Source: Ruegeria sp. EL01 (lineage in GTDB: Bacteria > Pseudomonadota > Alphaproteobacteria > Rhodobacterales > Rhodobacteraceae). Taken from it: a stretch of DNA of 64,000 nt. Location: the NCBI RefSeq assembly GCF_900313035.1, contig NZ_OMPS01000026.1, positions 62,001-126,000 on the forward strand. Reading direction: 5' to 3'. Below, in pieces: positions 45,197-54,605 of this stretch. Position numbers and translations under genes: made by a program. Under the pieces are notes generated by a model that saw nothing but the letters and a program-made list of their open reading frames with translations, was not told the origin of the DNA and ran no database searches. How positions within the stretch are numbered: the stretch's first letter is position 1; every line of letters starts with the position of its first letter.

Positions 45197-46108
45197 TCAG
45201 TTCGAGGCGACCTTGAAGTTTTGCGGCAGACCAGCGTATTCGTCGATCGCGCCCTTCAGCCAATCGTCATACGCTTCCTGGCTCACCACTTTGACGGTAA
45301 TCGGCATATAGGCGTGGTCTTTGCCGCACAGTTCCGAACACTGACCGAAATAGATGCCTTCTTTTTCGGCTTCGAACCAAAGCTCGGCCAGACGACCAGG
45401 CACGCCGTCCTGTTTCACGCCGAAAGATGGGATCGTCCAGGAATGGATCACGTCCGACGCGGTCACCTGCATCACCACCACTTTGTTTACCGGCACGACA
45501 ACTGCGGTATCGGTCGCCAGCAGCCATTCGTCCGAGCTATAGCCCGCGTCAGACAACTTGGCGCGCATTGCATCGTCCAGAACAAACGGGGTCACATCGG
45601 CATCTGCCGGGCGCTCTCCTTCGTCCAATGTCGCCGGGTGGCCCAGCAGATAGCTGTCGAACGCAAAATCATGATCGACGTATTCGTAGGTCCAGTACCA
45701 CTGGTTGCCGACAACTTTGATGACGACATCGCCTTCGGGAATCTCCTGTTGCTGGAACAGAACGGGCAACGAGAAAGCGCCGATAAAGACCAGAATCACG
45801 ATAGGTCCAAGCGTCCATGCGATTTCAACCGGAGTGTAGTGCGAAAAGCCCGCTGGCGTCGGATTGACGCGCTTGTTGTAGCGCACGATGCAATAGACCA
45901 GAAGCCCCGCAACAAACACACAGATCACGGTGATGATCACCAGAATCATCGCATCGAGACGATGTATCTGATCGGCAAGTACAGTGGCCGCTGGCTGAAA
46001 ACCCCAACCGCCATCAACTGGCTTGCCAATAATTTCAAGCTCCTGAGCCATGGCGGGAAGGCTGGAGAGGGCTGTGACAAGCCCCGAAAGCATCAAAGCA
46101 TTCTTCAT
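45197..46108 (-). CDS. ctaC: cytochrome c oxidase subunit II
   Basis: Subunit II of the aa3-type oxidase, 303 residues. It accepts electrons from cytochrome c at the CuA centre. A signal peptide (MKNALMLSGLVTALSSLPAMA) is followed by two transmembrane helices (MILVIITVICVFVAGLLVYCIV and LGPIVILVFIGAFSLPVLF) and the periplasmic cupredoxin domain. The aromatic patch is VVGNQWYWTYEY near residue 135, and the CuA ligands are in YFGQCSELCGKDHAYM near residue 262. Start ATG 46108 has AGGA seven bases upstream. Subunit I is not in this cluster. Confidence 0.97.
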   Translation of the reverse strand: MKNALMLSGLVTALSSLPAMAQELEIIGKPVDGGWGFQPAATVLADQIHRLDAMILVIITVICVFVAGLLVYCIVRYNKRVNPTPAGFSHYTPVEIAWTLGPIVILVFIGAFSLPVLFQQQEIPEGDVVIKVVGNQWYWTYEYVDHDFAFDSYLLGHPATLDEGERPADADVTPFVLDDAMRAKLSDAGYSSDEWLLATDTAVVVPVNKVVVMQVTASDVIHSWTIPSFGVKQDGVPGRLAELWFEAEKEGIYFGQCSELCGKDHAYMPITVKVVSQEAYDDWLKGAIDEYAGLPQNFKVASN

Positions 46109-46251
46109 GTTCTGTCCTGATCGTTTGATCTTTACGTCCCTGGCGAAAAGGTGTGAATCGGTCACACCTCACCCGTTGTCTTTGGCCGCGTTAAAAACCA
46201 TATTCCGTCGGGTAGATAAAGCAAAATGCTTGCGTCAAACAGACGCTATTT

Positions 46252-46265
46252 TTGATCTAGATCAA
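46252..46265. promoter_or_regulatory. FNR-type box upstream of ctaC
   Basis: TTGATCTAGATCAA matches the FNR/FnrL consensus TTGAT-N4-ATCAA exactly. It is 144 bases before the ctaC start on the minus strand, and only 19 bases before the tldD start on the plus strand. The position favours control of ctaC and the oxidase cluster by oxygen or redox state; repression of tldD by steric overlap is also possible. Confidence 0.75.
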
Positions 46266-46284
46266 ACCCGAAAGGCCGCAACCC

Positions 46285-47706
46285 ATGTCTCAAGCTCCGT
46301 TTCGCCCCTTTGAGAGCGCACTTCCGCATGACGAAGCACTGGCCGTTCTGCGGTCGGCAACAGCCGGAGCGGAAGACGGAGAGCTGTTCGTCGAGCGGCG
46401 CAAATCCGAGGCGTTGGTCTTTGACGATGGCCGTTTACGCACTGCCTCCTATGACGCATCCGAAGGGTTCGGCCTGCGGGCAGTGCAGGGAGAGGTGGCA
46501 GGCTACGCCCATTCAACCGATGTTTCGATCCCATCCCTGAAGCGGGCCGCAGAAACCGCGCGGCTGGCCGTGGGCGATGGCCGGGGCACGCTTGCCGGGG
46601 CGCCGATGGCCACCAACAAACGTCTGTACACCGACGAAGATCCGATCGACTCGGCCAGTTTCCCTGTGAAGGTTGAAACGCTGCGCGAGATCGACGCCTT
46701 TGCCCGGGATCTGGATTCGCGTGTCGTGCAGGTCAGCGCGACCATTGCCGCCGCGGTGCAAGAGGTCGATATCCTGCGCCCTGACGGCGTGCTGGTGCGC
46801 GACGTGCGTCCGATGACGCGCGTGAACATCTCGGTCATTGTCGAACAGAACGGACGTCGCGAAAGCGGCTCGGCAGGTGGCGGAGGCCGCGTTGGTCTGA
46901 GCGGGTTGATCGATCCAACCGATTGGCAGGACAAGGCACGCGAGGCGCTGCGGGTCGCTTTGGTCAACCTGGATGCGGTCCCTGCCCCGGCGGGCGTGAT
47001 GGAAGTGGCACTCGGCCCCGGTTGGCCCGGTATCCTGCTGCACGAGGCCATCGGCCATGGGTTGGAAGGCGACTTTAACCGCAAGGGCAGTTCGGCCTTT
47101 GCGGGGCTTATGGGCCAGCAGATCGCCTCGAAAGGTGTGACCGTTGTGGATGACGGCACAATCGCGGATCGGCGCGGATCGATCTCGGTGGATGATGAGG
47201 GCACGCCAAGCTCTCGGACGGTGCTGATCGAAGATGGCATCCTGACCGGATACATGCAGGACCGCCAAAACGCGCGGTTGATGGGCGTCTCACCAACCGG
47301 CAATGGTCGGCGCCAAAGCTATGCGCACAAACCAATGCCTCGGATGACCAACACGATCATGCTGGGCGGCGACGCAGATCCTGCAGAGCTGGTCGCCGAG
47401 ATCAAGGATGGCATCTGGGCCGTGGGGTTTGGTGGCGGTCAGGTGGACATCACCAACGGCAAATTCGTGTTTTCCTGCACCGAGGCGTATCGCGTCGAAA
47501 ACGGCAAGATCGGTGCACCGGTCAAGGGCGCGACACTGATCGGCGATGGGCCGTCGGCACTAAAGCGAATTCGTGGTCTTGGCAATGACATGGCCTTGGA
47601 CCCCGGCATGGGCACCTGTGGCAAGGATGGGCAATGGGTGCCGGTTGGTGTTGGGCAACCCACGGTTTTGATGGATGGTCTGACCATCGGAGGATCGGCC
47701 GCCTGA
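46285..47706 (+). CDS. tldD: metalloprotease TldD
   Basis: Subunit of the TldD/TldE protease, which processes modified peptides and degrades unfolded ones. TldD holds the catalytic zinc. The 473-residue protein has the HExxxH motif in LLHEAIGHGLEGDFNRKG near residue 252, and SPTGNGRRQSYAHKPMPRMTNT follows near residue 335. No tldE partner is in the window. A terminator follows at 47729. The gene is divergent from ctaC across the FNR-type box. Confidence 0.95.
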   Translation: MSQAPFRPFESALPHDEALAVLRSATAGAEDGELFVERRKSEALVFDDGRLRTASYDASEGFGLRAVQGEVAGYAHSTDVSIPSLKRAAETARLAVGDGRGTLAGAPMATNKRLYTDEDPIDSASFPVKVETLREIDAFARDLDSRVVQVSATIAAAVQEVDILRPDGVLVRDVRPMTRVNISVIVEQNGRRESGSAGGGGRVGLSGLIDPTDWQDKAREALRVALVNLDAVPAPAGVMEVALGPGWPGILLHEAIGHGLEGDFNRKGSSAFAGLMGQQIASKGVTVVDDGTIADRRGSISVDDEGTPSSRTVLIEDGILTGYMQDRQNARLMGVSPTGNGRRQSYAHKPMPRMTNTIMLGGDADPAELVAEIKDGIWAVGFGGGQVDITNGKFVFSCTEAYRVENGKIGAPVKGATLIGDGPSALKRIRGLGNDMALDPGMGTCGKDGQWVPVGVGQPTVLMDGLTIGGSAA

Positions 47707-47728
47707 GTCGGAACCGGGTCCGTTTCAC

Positions 47729-47758
47729 AAGGCGCAGGGTTAACCTTGCGCCTTTCTT
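47729..47758 (+). terminator. terminator after tldD
   Basis: AAGGCGCAGG pairs with CCTTGCGCCTT across a GTTAA loop, with one G-U pair, and is followed by TCTTC. It starts 22 bases after the tldD stop. Confidence 0.7.
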
Positions 47759-47946
47759 CATTTGACGCACTTCTAACAAAGTCGGTGCTTCGCTGAAAGC
47801 CGTTCCAATATTTTCTGACTATTTTACAAATACATACACTCTCTTACTTCGAAAAATTCAGGAAAGATTGCGGATAATTTTTCGAGATTCACAGGGTGTT
47901 AACCCGGTCTCCCGTAAACCAGTTCTGCAATCAGGCGGAGCATCGG

Positions 47947-49080
47947 ATGACCGAAGAGCAGCATTCTTCCAATCACCCCCCACTCCCACCCACCACGGAA
48001 GAGGACCGGTTTTCCTGGCTCCGTCTGTTGCGCTCGCGCAAGGTTGGCCCGGCAACGTTCCGGCGCTTGCTCAGCGAACATGGGTCAGCGCAGAACGCGC
48101 TGGCCGCGCTGCCTGAAATGGCACGCGCTGCCGGGGTAAAAGGGTATGAAATCTGCCCGCCCAGTGTAATCGAGGCGGAGCTCAAGGCCGCAAAAGCCGT
48201 CAAGGCGCGGCTTTTATGCTTGGGCGCCGCTGATTTCCCCAAAGCTTTACACGATGTGTCGGATGCACCTCCGCTTCTATGGGCAATTGGTGACGTCTCC
48301 ATCTTAGACCGCCCAACGATCGCGATGGTCGGCGCACGCAATTGTTCCTCGCTGGGCGCAAGAATGGCGCGTGGTCTGGCCAAAGAGTTGGGGGAACAAG
48401 GCTACATCGTGGTCTCAGGACTGGCCCGCGGGATCGATACCTCGGCCCATATGGCCGCACTGAGGACGGGCACCGTGGCTGCAATGGCCGGCGGCGTCGA
48501 TGTGATCTATCCAGCAGAAAACGCGGATCTGGCGCATGACATTGCGACAACCGGGCTACGATTGTCAGAGCAACCGATGGGTGTAACGCCTCAGGCGCGG
48601 CACTTTCCGCGCCGCAATCGCATCATCTCGGGGTTGGCGCAGGCCGTGGTTGTGGTTGAAGCAGCGGCAAAATCCGGCAGTCTGATTACGGCGCGGGATG
48701 CGCTCGATCAGGGGCGTGAGGTACTGGCGGTTCCCGGCCATCCCTTTGATGCCAGGGCTGCGGGGTGCAACCTGTTGATTCGCGATGGCGCGATATTGGT
48801 CCGATCAGCTGAAGATGTCATCGACGCCCTGCCGCAGCAGCAAGTCATGTATGAAGAGAAAGTGATCGCACAGCCTGTTGCCACACCCTCGCGCGAGGCA
48901 ACGCCAGCGGCTCTGCATCACGAGATCCTGGCCCGGCTTGGCCCCTCGCCCATCGCCGAAGATCAATTGATCCGCGACGTTGCAGCCAGCGCCGGAGAGA
49001 TTGGGCCGGCCCTGGTCGATCTGGAACTGGACGGGCGCATACAACGACAACCAGGGGGTTTGCTGGCCCTCTCGGCCTAA
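47947..49080 (+). CDS. dprA: DNA-processing protein DprA
   Basis: Protects incoming single-stranded DNA and loads RecA during natural transformation. The 377-residue protein has an N-terminal helical domain, then the Rossmann core (SILDRPTIAMVGARNCSSLGARMARGLAKEL near residue 118; GYIVVSGLARGIDTSAHMAAL near residue 155; VIYPAEN; FPRRNRIISGLAQAVVVVEAAAKSGSLITA). A C-terminal winged-helix-like domain lies around HHEILARLGPSPIAEDQLIRD. Start ATG 47947 gives MTEEQHSSNHPP. Its presence hints at DNA-uptake capacity but no com genes are nearby. Confidence 0.94.
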   Translation: MTEEQHSSNHPPLPPTTEEDRFSWLRLLRSRKVGPATFRRLLSEHGSAQNALAALPEMARAAGVKGYEICPPSVIEAELKAAKAVKARLLCLGAADFPKALHDVSDAPPLLWAIGDVSILDRPTIAMVGARNCSSLGARMARGLAKELGEQGYIVVSGLARGIDTSAHMAALRTGTVAAMAGGVDVIYPAENADLAHDIATTGLRLSEQPMGVTPQARHFPRRNRIISGLAQAVVVVEAAAKSGSLITARDALDQGREVLAVPGHPFDARAAGCNLLIRDGAILVRSAEDVIDALPQQQVMYEEKVIAQPVATPSREATPAALHHEILARLGPSPIAEDQLIRDVAASAGEIGPALVDLELDGRIQRQPGGLLALSA

Positions 49081-49121
49081 GGCATCGCGACGCCACGACC
49101 CGGCCTGAACACCCAAAATAG

Positions 49122-49157
49122 CGCCTTCATGTTAAGGCGAAAAAAGGTTGGTTTTTT
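49122..49157 (+). terminator. possible terminator between dprA and topA
   Basis: CGCCTT/AAGGCG arms with a six-base loop (49122-49139) are followed by AAAAAA-GGTTGG-TTTTTT (49140-49157). The T run ends the second hairpin. It lies 42 bases after the dprA stop codon. Confidence 0.5.
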
Positions 49158-49187
49158 AGCCCCAAATCGTTTGTCAAAAGGAACGCA

Positions 49188-49232
49188 TTGACAATTCGAT
49201 CTTGCCGCACACATTTTGCACCGCCATATAAG
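49188..49232 (+). promoter_or_regulatory. candidate topA promoter region
   Basis: TTGACA is at 49188-49193. TTGCCG at 49203-49208 with TATAAG at 49227-49232 gives an 18-base spacer, and is the better-spaced pair. Both are upstream of the topA start at 49266. Motif match only. Confidence 0.4.
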
Positions 49233-49265
49233 GCGCCAAACCCGTCGAGCGAGGTCTTCTCTTAA

Positions 49266-51905
49266 ATGCCTGTAGTTGTTGTAGAATCTCCGGCCAAAGC
49301 AAAAACAATCAACAAGTATCTTGGCCCTGATTACACGGTTTTGGCCTCTTACGGACATGTGCGGGACCTGCCTCCCAAGGATGGATCGGTCGATACCGAG
49401 GACGAATTCTCCATGAAATGGGAAGTCGGGAATGACAGCCGAAAGCACGTCAAGGCCATCGCCGACGCGTTGATAGAAGACAACGCGCTGATCCTTGCCA
49501 CTGACCCCGATCGCGAGGGTGAGGCGATCAGCTGGCATCTGCAAGAGGCGCTGACCAAGCGCCGGTCGATCAAGAAAGACACACCGGTTAGCCGGGTGAC
49601 CTTCAACGCGATCACCAAAGACGCCGTGACCGAAGCGATGCAGAACCCGCGTCAGGTCGATATGCCGCTGGTCGAGGCCTATTTGGCGCGCCGCGCGCTG
49701 GACTATCTGGTGGGCTTTAACTTGTCGCCCGTTCTGTGGCGCAAGCTGCCTGGCGCAAAGTCTGCAGGACGTGTGCAATCGGTCTGCCTGCGCCTGATCG
49801 TCGAGCGCGAGATGGAGATCGAGGCGTTCAAGCCAGTCGAATACTGGTCGGTCCGCGCGCTGTTTGAAACACCACGCGGTCAGACCTATGAGGCGCGCCT
49901 TGTGACACTGGCCGGTAAAAAGCTGGACAAACACGATCTGGCGAACGCGACACAGGCGGAACTGGCGGTTCAGGCGATCACCAGCCGCGCGCTGAGCGTA
50001 ACCTCGGTCGAGGCCAAACCCGCCGCCCGCAATCCCAGTGCCCCGTTTATGACATCGACCCTGCAACAGGAAGCCAGCCGCAAGTTCGGCATGGGAGCCC
50101 GACACGCCATGCAGGTGGCGCAACGGCTCTATGAGGCCGGATACATTACTTATATGCGGACAGACGGCATCGACATGGCGCCCGAGGCTGTTACTGCCAC
50201 GCGCGATACGATTGCCGAGCGCTATGGCGCAGAATACGTGCCAGACAGCCCGCGGATATACAAGAACAAGGCCAAGAACGCGCAGGAAGCCCACGAATGC
50301 ATCCGCCCAACCGATATGGCCCGTGACACAAAGGCACTGAAAGTCACAGATGAAGATCAGCGCAAACTTTATGACCTGATCTGGAAACGCACCATTGCCT
50401 GTCAAATGGCAGCGGCACGTCTTGAACGGACCACAGTTGAGATCGGCAGCGACGATGGTCAGGTCGGGCTGCGCGCCACTGGGCAAGTGGTGATGTTCGA
50501 TGGTTTCATGCGGGTTTATGAAGAGGGCCGCGATGATGTCGCCGATGAAGATGATAAGCGCCTGCCCCAGATCATGCAGGGCGACCCTGCCCCGTTTGCC
50601 AAAACCTCGCTGCGCGATCAGTTTGCCAAGGCGACAAGCGAGAGCGGTGACAAGGTCGCAAAAGAGGCGGTCTTGTCCGACAACGAATCCGTTCTGGGCC
50701 TGCAACACCACACCCAGCCACCACCGCGCTATACAGAGGCCACCCTGGTCAAACGGATGGAGGAACTGGGGATCGGGCGACCCTCGACCTATGCCTCGAT
50801 CGTGACGACGATTCAGGACCGCGAATACGTGCGCAAGGACAAGAACCGGCTGATCCCTGAAGAAAAGGGGCGCATCGTTACGATCTTTCTACTGAATTTC
50901 TTCCGTCAATATGTGGGCTATGAGTTCACAGCCACGTTGGAAGAGCAGCTGGACGACGTGAGCGCTGGTGGCCGCGACTACAAAGAGTTGTTGAGCAAGT
51001 TCTGGCGCGATTTCTCGGCCGCGATTGGCGAAACCTCCGAGCTTCGTATATCGGAAGTTCTGGACAAGCTTGACGAGGCATTGGCTCCGCAGCTTTATCC
51101 CCCGCGTGAGGATGGCTCGGATCCGCGTATCTGTCCGAAATGTGGTGCTGGTCAACTGCACCTGAAGACATCGCGCACCGGCGGGTTCGTTGGCTGCGGA
51201 AACTATCCGGAATGCACCTATACGCGGCCAATCGCCGGTGAAGGCGCGCAGGGCGAGGAACGCCTGCTGGGTGAAGACGCAGGTGATGACATCTGGCTGA
51301 AGTCCGGCCGGTTCGGTCCGTACGTGCAACGTGGTGAACCCACACCCGAGAACAAAAAGCCTCCGCGCGCCTCGCTGCCGCGTGGTTGGAGTAAAGATGA
51401 CCTTGATCTGGAAAAGGCGCTGACCCTGCTCAGCCTGCCGCGCCAGATTGGCGAACATCCCGAAGGCGGTATGATCACCTCGAATTTCGGACGTTTTGGT
51501 CCTTATCTGATGCACCAGTTGGCGGATGAAGCAAAACCGGTTTACGCCAACCTCAAAGATCCCAACGATGTATTCGAGATCGGCATGAACCGTGCGGTCG
51601 AACTGTTGGCCGAAAAACGCGCCAACCCGGGACGGCGCGGTCAGGCCGCTGCCAAGCCGCTCAAGGACTTGGGCGAACACCCTGATGGCGGCGCGATGCA
51701 GGTTCTGGACGGGCGCTATGGCCCATACGTGAAATGGGAAAAGGTGAACGCGACACTGCCCAAGGACATCAAACCCGAGGATGTAACGCTGGAAATGGCG
51801 GTCGAGCTGGCCAATGAAAAGGCGGCCAAGAAAGGCACCAAGAAGAAAGCTGCGCCAAAGAAAAAGGCTGCCGCCAAAAAAGCCACCAAGAAGGCCGCCA
51901 GCTAG
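49266..51905 (+). CDS. topA: DNA topoisomerase I
   Basis: Relaxes negative supercoils; type IA enzyme of 879 residues. The Toprim domain starts with VVVESPAKAKTINKYLG and contains DPDREGEAISWHLQEAL near residue 80. The active-site region has GYITYMRTDGIDMAPEAV near residue 298, with the catalytic Tyr. A zinc-ribbon segment CPKCGAGQLHLKTSRTGGFVGCGNYPEC lies near residue 625. Further copies of the topoisomerase C-terminal repeat follow (GRFGPYVQRGE, GRFGPYLMHQ, GRYGPYVKW). The tail is a Lys/Ala-rich stretch of about 30 residues. It stands alone downstream of dprA. Confidence 0.97.
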   Translation: MPVVVVESPAKAKTINKYLGPDYTVLASYGHVRDLPPKDGSVDTEDEFSMKWEVGNDSRKHVKAIADALIEDNALILATDPDREGEAISWHLQEALTKRRSIKKDTPVSRVTFNAITKDAVTEAMQNPRQVDMPLVEAYLARRALDYLVGFNLSPVLWRKLPGAKSAGRVQSVCLRLIVEREMEIEAFKPVEYWSVRALFETPRGQTYEARLVTLAGKKLDKHDLANATQAELAVQAITSRALSVTSVEAKPAARNPSAPFMTSTLQQEASRKFGMGARHAMQVAQRLYEAGYITYMRTDGIDMAPEAVTATRDTIAERYGAEYVPDSPRIYKNKAKNAQEAHECIRPTDMARDTKALKVTDEDQRKLYDLIWKRTIACQMAAARLERTTVEIGSDDGQVGLRATGQVVMFDGFMRVYEEGRDDVADEDDKRLPQIMQGDPAPFAKTSLRDQFAKATSESGDKVAKEAVLSDNESVLGLQHHTQPPPRYTEATLVKRMEELGIGRPSTYASIVTTIQDREYVRKDKNRLIPEEKGRIVTIFLLNFFRQYVGYEFTATLEEQLDDVSAGGRDYKELLSKFWRDFSAAIGETSELRISEVLDKLDEALAPQLYPPREDGSDPRICPKCGAGQLHLKTSRTGGFVGCGNYPECTYTRPIAGEGAQGEERLLGEDAGDDIWLKSGRFGPYVQRGEPTPENKKPPRASLPRGWSKDDLDLEKALTLLSLPRQIGEHPEGGMITSNFGRFGPYLMHQLADEAKPVYANLKDPNDVFEIGMNRAVELLAEKRANPGRRGQAAAKPLKDLGEHPDGGAMQVLDGRYGPYVKWEKVNATLPKDIKPEDVTLEMAVELANEKAAKKGTKKKAAPKKKAAAKKATKKAAS

Positions 51906-52003
51906 GCGATAGGTAGAAATACCACCACCCCCTTGGTTTCATTGACTTCCCCGTGACGTGGCGGCACAACCTGCCCATCACCATGTCATTGGGGGAGTTT
52001 TCC

Positions 52004-52708
52004 ATGAAGAAAGTCTATGCCAATGCCGCCGAAGCGCTCGACGGGCTGCTGCATGACGGCATGTTCATCGCTGCTGGCGGATTCGGCCTGTGCGGCATTC
52101 CCGAACTGCTGCTGGACGCAATCAAGGACGCGGGCACTCAGGACCTGACATTTGCGTCCAATAACGCCGGTGTCGATGATTTCGGGATCGGCATCTTGCT
52201 GCAGACCAAGCAGGTCAAGAAGATGATCAGCTCTTATGTCGGCGAGAACGCCGAATTCATGCGCCAGTACCTGAGCGGCGAGTTGGAATTGGAGTTCAAC
52301 CCACAGGGCACCCTGGCTGAACGCATGCGCGCCGGTGGCGCAGGTATTCCTGGCTTCTACACCAAGACCGGTGTGGGCACGGTGATTGCGGACGGGAAAG
52401 AACATAAGGACTTCAACGGTGAGACCTATGTCCTTGAAGAAGGTATCTTCGCAGACCTCGCCATCGTCAAAGCGTGGAAGGCGGACGATACGGGCAATCT
52501 GGTGTTCCGGAAAACGGCCCGGAATTTTAACGTTCCGGCGGCCACCTGTGGCAAAATCTGCGTCGCCGAAGTGGAAGAGATCGTTCCGCGCGGCTCACTG
52601 GATCCGGATTCGATCCACCTGCCCGGCATCTATGTGAATCGCATCGTTCAGGGCAGCCATGAAAAGCGCATTGAACAACGCACCACCCGCAAGAAGGAGG
52701 ACGCATAA
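52004..52708 (+). CDS. 3-oxoacid CoA-transferase subunit A
   Basis: Alpha subunit (234 residues) of a succinyl-CoA:3-ketoacid or acetoacetate CoA-transferase. [20 protein letters not shown] near residue 20 and [48 protein letters not shown] near residues 85-130 are typical of the A subunit. GGGGAG precedes the ATG at 52004 by seven bases. Its stop overlaps the start of the B subunit (TAATG), so they are made together. The pair activates or consumes acetoacetate in ketone or polyhydroxyalkanoate metabolism. Confidence 0.93.
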   Translation: MKKVYANAAEALDGLLHDGMFIAAGGFGLCGIPELLLDAIKDAGTQDLTFASNNAGVDDFGIGILLQTKQVKKMISSYVGENAEFMRQYLSGELELEFNPQGTLAERMRAGGAGIPGFYTKTGVGTVIADGKEHKDFNGETYVLEEGIFADLAIVKAWKADDTGNLVFRKTARNFNVPAATCGKICVAEVEEIVPRGSLDPDSIHLPGIYVNRIVQGSHEKRIEQRTTRKKEDA

Positions 52709-53334
52709 TGCCCTGGGACCGCAATCAGATGGCTGCTCGCGCGGCGGACGAACTGGAAGACGGCATGTACGTAAACCTCGGCATAGGGATACCGACGCTG
52801 GTGGCGAACTATGTGGGTGACAAGGACATTACCCTGCAATCCGAAAACGGTATGCTGGGCATGGGTCCCTTCCCGTTCGAGGGCGATGAAGACCCCGACC
52901 TGATCAACGCTGGCAAGCAGACAATCACCGAACTGTCCCGCACCGCCTATTTCGACAGCGCCACATCCTTTGCGATGATCCGGGGCGGTAAAATTGCAGC
53001 TGCGATTCTGGGCGCGATGGAAGTTGATGAAAAAGGCGATCTGGCCAACTGGATGATCCCGGGCAAGCTGGTCAAGGGAATGGGCGGCGCCATGGACCTG
53101 GTGGCAGGCGTGGGCCGCGTGATCGTCGTTATGGATCACACCAACAAGCATGGTGATTCAAAAGTGCTGACAGAATGCACGTTGCCGCTGACAGGTAAGG
53201 GCGTGGTGGACCGCATCATAACCAATCTCGGTGTTTTGGATGTGGTCGAGGGTGGCTTGAAGATCGTCGAGCTGGCGGACGGCGTCAGCGAAGATGAAAT
53301 GCGCGCCGCGACCGAAGCAAAGATCGTCAACTAA
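52708..53334 (+). CDS. 3-oxoacid CoA-transferase subunit B
   Basis: Beta subunit, 208 residues, carrying the catalytic Glu in [12 protein letters not shown] near residue 52, which forms the glutamyl-CoA intermediate. [18 protein letters not shown] near residue 21 and [23 protein letters not shown] near residues 129-151 are family hallmarks. The gene overlaps subunit A by one base. A strong terminator follows at 53361. Confidence 0.94.
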   Translation: MPWDRNQMAARAADELEDGMYVNLGIGIPTLVANYVGDKDITLQSENGMLGMGPFPFEGDEDPDLINAGKQTITELSRTAYFDSATSFAMIRGGKIAAAILGAMEVDEKGDLANWMIPGKLVKGMGGAMDLVAGVGRVIVVMDHTNKHGDSKVLTECTLPLTGKGVVDRIITNLGVLDVVEGGLKIVELADGVSEDEMRAATEAKIVN

Positions 53335-53360
53335 TCACCGAGAAGACGTGATCAAAACGA

Positions 53361-53389
53361 AAAGCCCGCCGGATTTGGCGGGCCTTTTT
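53361..53389 (+). terminator. terminator after the CoA-transferase genes
   Basis: GCCCGCC (53364-53370) pairs with GGCGGGC (53377-53383) across a six-base loop, followed by CTTTTTA. It touches the stop codon of the convergent transglycosylase gene at 53388. Confidence 0.9.
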
Positions 53390-54254
53390 AGTTTGACGTC
53401 TGAAACACACAGCCATCTGAAATCAGATCAGGTGGCGTGGTACACAGCGCCCGGGCGATTTGAAACGCGGCCAGCACCTTGGGCACATAGTCCCGGGTTT
53501 CAGAGTAAGGCGGCACTCCGCTATGTTTGCGTACGGCGCCTTCTCCGGCATTGTAGCCCGCCAAAACCAGAATCGGATCGTTTCCGAATTCTCCCATCAA
53601 CCAATTCAGGTACTTCACGCCACCTGCGATGTTCTGTTCTGGTTTGAGGCTGTCTTGAACACCGAACCGTTTCGCAGTGGCAGGCATCAATTGCATGAGG
53701 CCCTGCGCGCCGGCAGAGCTGACCGCATCCACACGACCGGCCGATTCCACCGAAATGACCGCGAGGACCAGCGCAGGTGATACATTGGTGCCAACTGTTG
53801 ACCGCAGGATCTCGATCCCCTGCTCTTGCGCGATGTTTTGCAATGTCTGCAGCCGCGGCGATCTTACACTGGTTGCCGCAAGCGCATTGATGGCGTCATC
53901 CAACCGCCCAGACCCTGCTTGGGCCAGTTCAGGCGAGATTCTGTCCCAGAACGCTTTATATGCACCTTTCGGATTCGCTTTGACACCAGCGCCCGGTGCG
54001 GAAGGCGGAGTGACTTTTGCGGGCGTGGTGATTTCCGGGACAGCCAATTCGACACCGGTACTGGGCGCAGAAGGTCTAGCAGCGTGCTCTTCTTCGGTGA
54101 TCTGTACGGTGATGCGCGGGCGATCCCCGGGCTTCGGCGGCTTGATCCGCTTATACACCCCCCGCGGTTCGACTTCGGTCGCGATTGCAGGCGTGACGCT
54201 TGATGTCAGAAACACCAACACGCCGGCGCATATAAGTGCGTCCCGGAGATTCAT
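53388..54254 (-). CDS. lytic transglycosylase (SLT domain)
   Basis: Exported peptidoglycan-cleaving enzyme of 288 residues. A signal peptide (LICAGVLVFLTSSVTPAIA) is followed by a Pro-rich spacer to about residue 110. The C-terminal SLT domain has LAVISVESAGRVDAVSSAGAQGLMQLMPATAKRFGV near residues 165-200, in which the Glu of VESAG is catalytic, and LAGYNAGEGAVRKHSGVPPYSETRDYV near residues 233-258. Such enzymes may open the wall for secretion or pilus complexes; the Tad pilus locus begins 350 bases away on the other strand, but a link is inference. Confidence 0.9.
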   Translation of the reverse strand: MNLRDALICAGVLVFLTSSVTPAIATEVEPRGVYKRIKPPKPGDRPRITVQITEEEHAARPSAPSTGVELAVPEITTPAKVTPPSAPGAGVKANPKGAYKAFWDRISPELAQAGSGRLDDAINALAATSVRSPRLQTLQNIAQEQGIEILRSTVGTNVSPALVLAVISVESAGRVDAVSSAGAQGLMQLMPATAKRFGVQDSLKPEQNIAGGVKYLNWLMGEFGNDPILVLAGYNAGEGAVRKHSGVPPYSETRDYVPKVLAAFQIARALCTTPPDLISDGCVFQTSN

Positions 54255-54605
54255 CTGCCTGCCTCATGCGTTCTTTTCCTCGATTTGAACCTCGAATCTT
54301 CCCACAAGGCCAGAAAAACAAAGCGAAATGGGGCAGTTTCGCCTCATTTGCCGCAATTTTGCATCGCTACAACAAGCTTCAACTTTGGTTAATGAATTTT
54401 TTTTCATTTATTTACATACAGTTACTTAATTTATCTCCAAAAAGTTAAGCCAAAAGGCAAAAAAACTGGGTTTGGCCCAATTCCTGCCACGCGTGAAGGG
54501 CAAACATTGATCCATACCGAGACGGACGGGAGCGGACTGAGAGACGAAGCTCTGGAAGACGCCGAGGTTCAATAGACTTACTAGATCCTTTAGGAGGGAC
54601 ATAAC
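54255..54605 (+). other. flp1 upstream region (no gene)
   Basis: This AT-rich intergenic stretch holds an AATGAA-TTTTTT-TTCATT inverted repeat at 54391-54408, a CTTAA/TTAAG pair around 54424-54449 and the direct-repeat element at 54471-54491. The flp1 ribosome-binding site AGGAGGG lies at about 54592-54598. No convincing short gene or standard promoter was found. Confidence 0.6.
54471..54491 (+). promoter_or_regulatory. tad direct-repeat element E1 (before flp1)
   Basis: GCCCAA (54475-54480), five bases, then GCCACG (54486-54491), an 11-base repeat phase. The larger block GCCCAATTCCTGCCAC is nearly identical to E2 before flp2. It lies 114 bases before the flp1 start. Suggests a tandem regulator site in phase with the helix. 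Confidence 0.6.

Noticed and set aside
49077-50711. 544-codon open frame on the minus strand across dprA end and topA.
   Set aside because: It lies opposite topA, which has all motifs of a topoisomerase; the long frame is a by-product of GC-rich codon use.
54391-54449. CtrA-type TTAA-N7-TTAA site before flp1.
   Set aside because: Several TTAA words occur in the AT-rich stretch, but none are seven bases apart.
54471-54490. E1 as a sigma-54 promoter (GG-N10-GC spacing fits: TGGCCCAATTCCTGC).
   Set aside because: E2 and E4, which clearly belong to the same element, lack the essential GG at the -24 position, so a sigma-54 promoter would explain only one copy.
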